A stretch of DNA of 64,000 bases from Cocos nucifera (lineage: Eukaryota > Streptophyta > Magnoliopsida > Arecales > Arecaceae): positions 207,103 through 271,102 of the forward strand of contig QRFJ01000480.1 in the NCBI GenBank assembly GCA_006176705.1, read 5' to 3'. This document shows positions 51,904-61,327 of the stretch, piece by piece. Positions within the stretch are counted from its first letter, which is position 1, and every line of letters starts with the position of its first letter. The position numbers and the translations under genes are program-made. The notes under the pieces were generated by a model that did not search any database, was not told the DNA's origin, and saw nothing but the letters and a program-made list of their open reading frames with translations.

Positions 51904-52011
51904 GAAGAGACAGAGGTTGGACACATGAGAGGGTATGGAGAGAAGGGGTATTTATAGATGAAAGGAGGTTTGATGGGTTCGGAGGAAACTGATAACCCTG
52001 TCCGAAGAAGA

Positions 52012-52034
52012 ATATATATATATATATATATATA
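52012..52034. repeat. (AT)n microsatellite
   Basis: An uninterrupted run of about eleven AT units, 110 bases beyond the compound microsatellite. Confidence 0.9.
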
Positions 52035-52919
52035 TGCCGTAAATCATACTTTTTCTTAGAAAAAGAACCCATTCCCAACCAAATGGCTGGAATAGGAATT
52101 ACCCATCCCTATTCCTATTCCTATTCCCATATTAAGATTCTATCTAATAACTTAAACATTTAAATGGATAGATTCAAAAATATATAAGTACTATAAAATT
52201 TTTTAATCTATTTGATGTAGGTCTATCATTCCTCGACATCAATTTTATACGCACCATCTTGGCTTCCTTATGGTGAGTTTAATTTTATTTTTTTTGGGGA
52301 CACACTTGCATTCTTTTATTAATTTATTATTTAGTCACGTCCGACATTTTAGTGGGATTTGTTGTCAAATTAAAGGAAAGAGAATGGACGGTAATAAAGG
52401 TTTTGTCTGACTTGGTTTGCCAACCATCGCTGCCCCGAAATATTTTGGGGCCACGTGGGTTTGCTTGGGCAACAATTACGAGCCCTTCTCTGCTCCGTTG
52501 CTTTGCATGACGCGGTCTGGTGTGTGATGTGTGAGGAGAACTGAGAAAATAAAATCTCTGGGCTTTTTAGCTGATGAGAGACTTTTGCAAAAGACTTGGT
52601 CAGGATTAGAAGAACAACTTCCAAGATTGGAGCTCTAGGATTTCTGAAAAAGATAATATCAAGTATGTGAGGCATGGCTCCCAACATAACGTTTTTTACA
52701 TCTTCACTTGCTATAAATGGGGCCTCAGAAATATTTCGAACTTATGGCTATAATAAATGCTGCAACCCAAATTTGACTAATATATTCTACATAAAATTTA
52801 GAAGAAATATGTGATAATTTTTTTTATGACATATATGATGATTGAATCTTGTTTACATGCATACCTTTTTGAGAAAATTTGTTTGCATAAATTTTAAATG
52901 GTTCCAGTTACAAATCAAT

Positions 52920-53797
52920 TATTGATGCAGAATCTGATTAATGCCGGATCAAGCTGAAGCGGAGGAAGAGATCGCCGTCGATGACCTGCAAAATAAATTT
53001 CTATCCGAAGTCGGTGGTGGTGGTTTCGATAGAAATCTCCGACGATCAAGTTAGCTCTTCTGACCAACAGAAATGGAGTACTCAGGAAAGAGTTCAGCAG
53101 AGTTTCGGAAGGAAGAAAAGAGCTTAGAGAAAACGTATCTGGAGGATCTCTTTTTATAGATGGAGCTTGTAGCAGACTAATAGTGATTGCCATAACCGTC
53201 CGATAGTGGACCGCGTGGAATTTGTTATGGAGAGAGGTATTGCCAAACTGATAGTGACAGCCATAACCGTCCAGTAGTGGGTCGCTCGGGGCCGCATGAA
53301 ATTTACTATGGAGAAAAAGGTGTCGTCAGACTGATAGTGATGTGCATGTTCGTCGAGATTTAATAGCCAAAATTTAGAGGAAGCAGACATTGGTTGGTGA
53401 AGAACTTTGACATATATCAATTTCAGAGGAGTTCGAATGCCTAAAGAAAATACGGCTATAGAAGATCATCCGAGAGGAATGCCAGTTAAAATCTGAAAGT
53501 AATCCGCTGGAGGAATCCGACTAAAGGAGAAGTCTGGACAGAATTCGGCTTCTGGAGGAATCCGATTGAAGGAGAAGTCTGAAAGAAGTTCAGCTCCTGG
53601 AGGAGTTCGGCAATTGGAGGAGTTCGGCTGGGGTCCGACCGCAAGAAAAGTTCGACTGGGGTTCGACCGCTGGAGGAGTTCGATTGAAATTCGACTACTG
53701 AAGAAAGAATTTTCGATCGAAGCTCTTCCATGATTATCAGTTGCATTAGGCTAAGCATCAGACTGGACTTCGATGGAAGTGGGGTTTATCCCCAATA
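52920..53797 (-). repeat. Gypsy LTR (3' LTR)
   Basis: The ends read TATTG at the low side and CAATA at the high side, consistent with decayed TGTTG/CAACA. A slightly shorter choice, 52923-53760, has perfect TGATGC...GCATCA ends. A promoter-like TATA box lies inside on the minus strand. With no second LTR in the window the exact edges cannot be settled. Confidence 0.55.
53151..53158 (-). promoter_or_regulatory. TATA box of the gypsy LTR
   Basis: TATAAAAA on the minus strand, about 230 bases from the LTR's downstream end, where a U3/R border is expected. Confidence 0.5.
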
Positions 53798-53892
53798 ATA
53801 AGTTTTTGCACTCTCGAGTTCGAAATTCGAAGAAAGAAAGTACAAAAAAAATGACTATCGAAGTCTTTTTTTGGGCTCTGCACCCATTCAGA

Positions 53893-55357
53893 TTGAAGCT
53901 TGAGGGAGATCTTATCTCCAGTCGAGGTTGAAGGAGATCTTATCTTCAGTCGAGGTCGAAGCTCTTGAAAGCTCGAAAAAAATTTTATCTCCAGTCGAGA
54001 TTGAAGAAGATCTTATTTTCTATTAAGGTTGACGTTGAAGCTCGGGGAAGAACTTACCTCCAGCCGAGGTTGAAGAAAATCTTATCTCCTATTGACATTG
54101 ACGTTGAAGCTCGGGGGAGATCTTATTTTTAGCCGAGGTTGAAGTAGATCTTATCTTCTTGTTGAGGTTGACGTTGAAGCTCGAGGGAGATCTTATCTCC
54201 AACCGAGGTTGAAGGAGATCTTATCTTCTGTTGAGGTTGACATTGAAGCTTGAAGGAGATCTTATCTTCAGTCGAGATTAAAGGAGATCTTATCTTCTGT
54301 TGATGTTGAAGTTGAAGCTCGAAAGAGATCTTATCTTCAGTCGAGGTTGAAGGAGATCTTATCTTCAGTTGAGGTTGACATTGAAGCTCGGAAGAGATCT
54401 TATCTCCAGCTGAGGTTGAAGGAGATCTTATCTTTTGTTGAAGGATTGGAGCTCGGGGGAGATCTTATCTCCAATCGAAGTTGAAGGAGATCTTATCCCC
54501 TATTGACGTTGACGTTGAAGCTCGGGGAGATCTTATCTTCAGTCGAGGTTGAAGAAGATTTTGTCTCCTGTTGAGGTTGAAGTTGAAGTTCGGAAGAGAT
54601 CTTATCTCTAACCAAGGTTGAAGGAGATCTTATCTCCTGTTAAAGGATTGGAGCTCGAAGAAGATCTTATCTCCAGTCGAGGTTGAAGGAGATCTTACCT
54701 CCTATTGATGTTGAAATTAAAGCTCGAGGAAGATCTTATCTCCAGCCGAGGTTGAAGAAGATCTTATCTCCTATTGACGTTGAAATTGAAGCTCGGAGGA
54801 GATCTTATCTACAGCCGAGATTAAAGAAGATCTTATCTCCTATTAAGATTGAAGTTGAAGCTCGGAAGAGATCTTATCTCTAACCGAGGTTGAAGGAGAT
54901 CTTATCTCCTATTGAAGGATTGGAGTTCAAAAGAAATTTTATCTCCAACCAAGGTTGAAGGAGATCTTATCTCCTGTTGAGGTTGACGTTGAAGCTCGAG
55001 AAAGATCTTATCTCCAACCGAGGTTGAAGGAGATCTTATCTCCTGTTGACGTTGACGTTAAAGCTCAGAGGAGATCTTATCTCTAGCCGAGGTTGAAGAA
55101 GATCTTATCTCCTATTGAAGGATTGAAGCTCGAGAGAGAGATCTTATTTCTAGTCGAGGTTAAAGGAGATCTTATCTCCTATTAAAGAGTTGGAGCTCGG
55201 AGGAGATCTTATCTTCAACCGAGGTTAAAGGAGATCTTATCTCTTATTGAAAAGTTGGATCTCGGAAGAGATCTTATCTCCAGCCGAGGTTGAAGGAGAT
55301 CTTATCTCCTGTTGATGTTGACATTGAAGCTCGGGGAAGATCTTATCTCCAGCCAAG
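53893..55357. repeat. Tandem array of about 69-bp units with paired palindromes
   Basis: About 21 units spaced 65-70 bp. Each unit holds two copies of a GGAGATCTTATCTCC motif (arms GGAGAT/ATCTCC, 3-base centre), separated by AGCCGAGGTTGAA and TGTTGACGTTGACGTT. Because 69 is a multiple of three, frames stay open through several units; on the plus strand a 23-residue unit with RSYLQPRLKKILSPI recurs. Units differ by a few substitutions each. Confidence 0.9.
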
Positions 55358-55373
55358 TTGGGGCCTCTTTTTT

Positions 55374-56535
55374 CATCTTGTTTAAAATGAACGAGACCTT
55401 TGACTTTGCTCACATTAGGATGAGATTCTCCTCCTATTCCTAAAAGGTTGTAGGGACACATAAGGGCCATTGTTATGGCCACTTCCCTCATCTCGTCTAA
55501 AATGAACGAGGTCTTTGACTTTGCTTATGTTAGGACGAGATTCTTCTCCTATTCCAAATGGACTGTAAGGGCACATAAGGGCCATTGTCAGGGTTTTTTT
55601 CCCTCATCTCATCTAAAATGAACGAGGCCTTCGACTTTACTCATATTAGAACGAGGTTCTTCTCCTATTCCTAACGGACTGTAGAGGCACATAAGAGCCG
55701 TTGTTAGGATCTCTTCTCTCATCTCGTCTAAAATAAACGAGGCCTTCGACTTTGCTCACATTAGGATGAGATTCTCCTTCTATTCCTAACGGGTTATAAG
55801 GGCACATAAGAGCCATTGTCAGGGCCTCTCCCCTCATCTCGTCTAAAATGAACGAGGCCTTCGACTTTGCTCACGTTAGGATGAGGTTCTCCTTCTATTT
55901 CTAACGGACTGTAAGGGCACATAAGGGTCATTGTCAGGACCTCTCCCTCTTATCTCGTCTAAAATGAACGAGGCCTTTGACTTTGCTCATGTTAGAACGA
56001 GGTTCTTCCTCTATTTTTAATGAATTGTAGGGGTACATAAGGGCCATTGTCAGAGTCTTTCTTCTCATCTCATCTAAAATGAACGAGGCCTTCGACTTTG
56101 CTTACGTTAGGATGAGGTTCTTCTCCTATTTCTAATGGGCTGTAGGGGCACATAAGGATCATTGCAGGGCCTCTCCCCTCATCTCATCTAAAATGAACGA
56201 GGCCTTCAATTTTGCTCACGTTAGGATGAGGTTCTTCTCCTGTTCCTAATGGACTGTATGGGCGTATAAGGGCCGTTGTCAAGGCCTCTCCTCTTATCTC
56301 ATCTAAAATGAATGAAGCCTTCGACTTTGTTCACGTTAGGACGAGGTTCTCCTTCTATTTCTAACGGACTGTAGGGTACATAAAGACCATTGTCAGGACC
56401 TCTCCCCTCATCTCGTCTAAAATGAATGAGGCCTTCGACTTGCTCATGTTAGGATGAGGTTCTCCTCTTAAATAAGTAGAGGTGTTCGACTTGCTCATGT
56501 TAGGATGAGGTTCTCCTCCTATTCCTAATATGGCA
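55374..56535. repeat. Tandem array of about 115-bp units
   Basis: The block starting CATCTCGTCTAAAATGAACG recurs at about 55374, 55489, 55605, 55720, 55835, 55951, 56066, 56180, 56295 and 56409, steps of 114-116 bp. A shortened last unit ends near 56535. Shared landmarks are TTCGACTTTGCTCA, GTTAGGATGAGGTTCT and GGGCACATAAGGGCCATTG. The unit length is not a multiple of three, so reading frames shift at every copy. Confidence 0.92.
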
Positions 56536-56599
56536 ACTATTGATTGCTTCTTTTCTGTCATCACATAGTTTTTGCATCAAGAAACTATAATATTGAAAT

Positions 56600-58397
56600 G
56601 GAAGAGTTTTATTGAAGAAAAATTACTGGTACTACATCTTTAGATTTTCTGAATTCCAAGATCGTGGGAGCGTTGTTCCTCCGAGCTCCTTCATGCGATA
56701 AGTTTTGGACCAAACGACCTCCTCTATTTCATACGGATCTTTTCAATTTGGAGTAAGTTTTTTCTAGCTCTAAGGCTAAGAGATGGCCACTCATCGAAGC
56801 ACTAAGTCCCCCAAAGATAGTGTTGATGATACCGAGAGGTGACTGATCTGCTTATTGTTCCTCTCTTAGAGGTTTTGACTGATCTGCTTATTGTTCCTCC
56901 CTCCTTGGTGGTTCTGGCTACAGCAATGCCCTCGGCCAATCTTCTCTTGCTTTAGACCGATGTCTGAGGAATCGATCCAGCCAACCTCTCTTGATGAGCT
57001 ACTTGATCTCGTCTTAGAGCTGAATACATTCTTTAGTATCGTGATCGTGGTTACGATGGTAGAGGCAGTATTCACTAGGATTGTGCTTATCGGGATGAGT
57101 GTGTATCCTTTCAGGCCTCGGTAATTGCTCCTTAATCTTCATCAATACTTGCATTTTTGGAGCATTGAGGGGAGCATAGTTGTAAAATCTTATGGGAGGA
57201 GAACTTCTTCGCACCCTTCCGTCGGAGCTTCTTTAACGACGAGCTCGAGGAGTTCTGGCTCGCTTGCACTCGAGGAAAGTTCGTGAGTGCGGTCGAACTT
57301 TATTTGGCCCTCCATCAGTCATGGGTTTACTAGACTCGCCTGCCTACCGCTCTTCTACGGCTTCTTCATCTTTCAATTTGAAGGCTTCTTCCGCTCGAAA
57401 ATATCCTTCAGCCCGAGCTAGCAGATCGGCAAAGTCCTTGAGGTACTTCTTCTTTAGAGAGAACAGCAAATCATTCTTCTGAAGGCCATCCTTGAGTGCG
57501 GCCATTACAACAGACTGATCCAGATTTTGGACCTCCAATGCAGCAACATTAAATTAGATGACATAATCTCAGATAGATTTTTTTCTTCTTCTGCTTGATA
57601 TTCATCAGAAAATCTGAACCTCGGTGGAAACGTTGGCCGCTAACGAAGTGAGCCATAAACTGATGGCTCATCTGGTCAAAGGAGAAGATCGTACTCGATT
57701 TCAACATTGAGTACCAGTTTCTTGCTGCTCCCTTTAAGATAAATAAAAAAGCTCGACATAAGATGGTGTCTGGTGCGCCATGGAGCAGCATCATAGTTTG
57801 GAAGGCCTTTAGGTGATCGATCGGATCAGAGATTCTATCGTAGCTTTCAAATTAGAGAAGCTTGAAGTTTGATGGAATGGGCTCTTGCATAATTCTCTGA
57901 GAAAAAGGAGGATCAGTACAAATATCATTACCATGTGAGGAGAAAGTATGGCGAAGTTCTTCGATTCATCGGCTCATTTCTAAGAGCCTTTGATCCAGGA
58001 GATCTTCACGATCATTGATCTTCAGGGTTTTCTGATGAAACGGATGCAAGGCTCCCCCATGGATCGAGTCATGGTTCGAGCAAGGGTTCTCCACCCTCTA
58101 CTTTTCCTTTTCGAAGGTCACCAATCGACTAACTCAAGTCGGCCATCCTCAGATCAGATCATGAGATTTTAGAGAAGCCTACTCCAACCGAATCGATGCT
58201 AGGGCCTATCGATGTATGACCTCCACTGCCTTTGTGAGATCACGAATTTACTGGACCAGCAAATTAAACTGCTCCACATCCACCATGGTTGCAAGTGGAG
58301 CTTGAGTTGCTAGAGCTGAAGCGAGAGTAGATAGGTCTGGATGGGATTTGACTGTAGAGGTCGTTGATCATCGGGTCGAAGCTTTCTTTGGAGGCAT
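56600..58397 (-). pseudogene. Ty3/gypsy gag remnant
   Basis: From the ATG at 58397 the product begins MPPKKASTR and soon hits stops. Further on, in shifting frames, come QRIMQEPIPSNFK, DPIDHLKAFQTMM, LHGAPDTILCRAF, KGAARNWYSML, FDQMSHQFMAHFV, LLARAEGYFRAEEAF, PSEYCLYHRNHDHDTKEC and IKRGWLDRFL. These are the Retrotrans_gag landmarks (PF03732 type) followed by the Cys/His region and the segment before protease (INTIFGG near 56810). At least two frameshifts and many stops make it inactive. Confidence 0.8.
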
Positions 58398-58439
58398 ATT
58401 TTTCGAGAAGAACTCTAGAGAGGAAGAAGAGAGTGTAAG

Positions 58440-58720
58440 AAAATAGTGCAAGATTTGTTATACTACTTTTAAAAAATATTTCAAAAATAGCATGATACAG
58501 TAAAAAATAATTAATTTAATTAATTATCTACTGATTATATCAGATTATTTAATCCTACATATTAGGATCTAAACATAATATGCATGTATACATCAATAGA
58601 TCTGAAAATAAAACTATGTAATAAAATATTTACTATATTTACGTGTTCAAAATACAATATCTTTTCATGGATAGTCGATCATTGCAATCTGAGTCCACCG
58701 GATAATGCTCTGATATCATA
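58440..58720 (-). other. Copia leader with primer-binding site
   Basis: GCTCTGATATCA at 58707-58718 reads TGATATCAGAGC on the minus strand, one mismatch from the initiator-tRNA-Met primer site. It lies two bases from the low-coordinate end of the long copia LTR. About 260 AT-rich bases of leader-like sequence follow towards 58440, where gypsy sequence takes over. No gag of this copia copy is present. Confidence 0.6.
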
Positions 58721-61313
58721 TCATAACCGCACGTGTTCGACCTCTATGGTTGGTCCATATGGAGCTTCTGATCCCGATCAGCCCCACTAGAGTGCTAGCT
58801 CCTCGCCGAAGTCTTCGATGGTTGATCATGATCGATCCGATCGATCATATATTTTTTAATTTTTTAAATATTTTAAATAATTAAAACATAAATATTGGAG
58901 GATGATGAAGATGTGTTTCAAATTTGGTGGTGATCCGATGCTCACAGCATTCGATCTCTCCTCCTAAACCTAGATTCCCAAATCTAGGATTTCACTCGGC
59001 CCAAAAAATCTGACACACTAAAAATCCTATCACGCTTTCTCTATGTGAAGTTTTTTCATGAAATAAATTTTTATGAAAAGATAACTTTTAGATCTATAAT
59101 TTTTATTTAGATCATATCTAAAAATAGGATATTCTTAGAGGTAAAAATCACAAGAGAAGAGAGATATAAAGGGAAAAAAAAGTATTATAGGATCCCATTC
59201 ACCTTCACTCCAAGATTTTTTTCATCCAGAACTGATGTTCAAATACTTTAAAATTTTTATCACGTAATGCTAACCCCTTATTCTATATGCACAAAAATTT
59301 TTATGGTTTATTGACATGAATGCCATTAGAAAACCATATGAAAAATGATAAAAATTGAGTGGTTGAGAGGTTTTAACCACTCACTTGATTTCAAAAATCA
59401 AATGAGCCTTTTATCTTTATCCAACGCTCCCTCCCTTGTGTTTAATACGTAGAAGGACTCTTCTTCTGCATGCACATTTTATTTCTCAAAAAATATTTGA
59501 TAAATAAAAGAGAGGGCATGGGAAGCAAAGTGGAAAAGTCAAAAATGGTGGACGCATGGGAGAATTTGAATTCAAACTTCATTTAACTTGGTCCTAATTG
59601 GTTTCAACCAAACTATTTAATTTAGACCCAATTAAACTAGATTAAATTCAATCAAATTAGGCTTAGTCTAATTCAATAAAATTCTAATTAAATTAGGAAT
59701 TAATTAATTCTACGTCCTGATCAAATCAGGATCAAAACTCCCATAGCGATTAAGTCATCTAATGATATGATCGGATCAAATTCAATCGAATCAAATTCAA
59801 TTGAACTTGATTGAATCCTCATCGCTCAATCAAATTGAGCTAATCAGCAATCAAATTATAAATTAATCCTCCAAAAAATATCTAAGTCCAAATCGAATGG
59901 TTACTGGGCAACAGAGTCCTATCAACATGAAACTCTTGAAGAACCCTAAATCAGTGGGACTCTTGAACCTAGTGTTCCAAATGAATTAAACTCACGATCA
60001 TAGAGTCCTAGACTGGTAAAACTCTTGATCAGAGAGTTTCAGATGAGTAGGACTCAAAGTTTCAGTTCAATAAGACTCTTGATCACAGAGTCCTAGTCTA
60101 GTGGGACTCTTGATCATAGTATCCTAGATTATCAAAACTTATGATCAGAGAATCTCAGGCAAGTAGAACTCAGAATCTCAGTCTAGTAAGACTCTTGATC
60201 ATAGAATTTCAGTCTAGTGGGACTTTTTGACCATAGAGTTTCAGATCAATGAAACTTTTGATCAGAGAGTCCCAAATAAGTCGGACTCAGAGTTTCCAGT
60301 CCAGTAGGAACTCTTGGTCATAGTTCCAATCCAATGAAACTCTTGACCATAGAGTCTCAAACTAATGAAACTCTTAATCAGCCATCAGATCAAGTAGGAA
60401 CTCCTAATGTGTGTAATCCTGCAGATCCGAACCTAAGTCGGTAGCACAAAAATTAATTTCTATACTAATCGAAGTAACCATCTAGCAATGATATCCGACA
60501 TTCGGATAGGTCGAATAATCATAATCGCAATATTTAGAACCTATGCAAATATAGTTACCGTATAATTCATTCCTATGATCTCTGTGTAATAGATGACTCA
60601 GGGTTAGCTGTGAACCTTAGAAAATGCATCTATGTCGTATCTCAAAGCAATTAGTCCCGTGACTCCTCACTAAGACTATCCTGATCGAGGTTTTGCTAAA
60701 TTAAAACACAATTGAACATAGCTCCTGAATCAGGAGTGGTCAATCCCATCTTGATATATGCACCGACTCCATAAGTACTTGACTGTGTCCAAAAATCTTT
60801 CATCACTAAATTAGAAATTTAAATAGTCCGACACCAAAATATAGTGAGTTGCTTGAAAGTCACCGTGGTGATCTCAGATCGGAGAAACATTTATACTCAT
60901 ATTCCATTGAAGCTAATCTTGACAGGAGAAAAGCTCCGAAGTTGGTCACGTTCGGTGCAGATGTACCTATACATCTCACTTGCATGCCATATCAGTGTCT
61001 CAACACTCTTTGGTTATAAGGACAACCAACCTATATGGCACACAATGATCTATACTTGATAAATATTGTCGTCTTAAGTAATAACGTATCATTTGATCAT
61101 GAACTATTTAAGGACTAAATTATAAGTTCTTCTTTGTCGAATCTAGATAGTCCTAAGGACTTCATCACAATATAAGAGTTCATTAGAAGACAATAGAATT
61201 TATAATAAAAAATATCAAAATATTTTTTATTAATTTAAAATTTATATATAATTATAAATATATAGTCCAACCATTAATAGATTAATGATTGGCTTTGGAA
61301 CACATTTTCAATA
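58721..61313 (-). repeat. Long copia LTR (about 2.6 kb)
   Basis: On the minus strand it starts TATTGAAAATGTG, a decayed TGTTGAAAATG, right after a purine-rich AAATGAAAGA tract and 15 bases past the RNase H stop. It ends within a few bases of the primer-binding site at 58718. The interior is AT-rich and includes a small tandem repeat. The low-coordinate edge is uncertain by several bases. Confidence 0.6.
59900..60430. repeat. Degenerate minisatellite inside the copia LTR
   Basis: Strings such as GGGACTCTTGATCATAGAGT, GAGTCCTAGTCTAGT and GAGTAGGACTCAGAGTTTC recur about every 30-60 bases in alternating forms over about 500 bases. Confidence 0.75.
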
Positions 61314-61327
61314 ATCTTTCATTTAGA

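Larger units (their letters stand above)
47877..52919. other. Intergenic DNA without a supported gene
   Basis: AT-rich sequence with a 20-base-plus A run at about 48008-48029 and T-rich runs near 50480 and 50560. Short frames of 60-105 codons here show no family motif. Tandem CCTATT units at 52105-52130 are a small low-complexity patch. Confidence 0.4.
52920..58440 (-). mobile_element. Decayed Ty3/gypsy element: gag, two tandem arrays, one LTR
   Basis: Read on the minus strand: a gag remnant from 58397, a trace of what follows gag to about 56600, then a ~115-bp array, a ~69-bp array and an LTR at 52920-53797. No integrase, RT or RNase H was seen, and no 5' LTR is present in the window: copia sequence abuts the gag leader at about 58440. 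Either the element was a non-autonomous type whose interior is made of repeats, or pol was lost as the arrays grew. Tandem repeats next to the 3' LTR are known in the Tat/Ogre gypsy lineages; assignment to them is only a guess. Confidence 0.7.

Noticed and set aside
54683..55491. Frames across the tandem arrays
   Set aside because: The 69-bp unit keeps frames open by arithmetic alone, and the 115-bp unit shifts them; no start, family or coding bias supports a protein.
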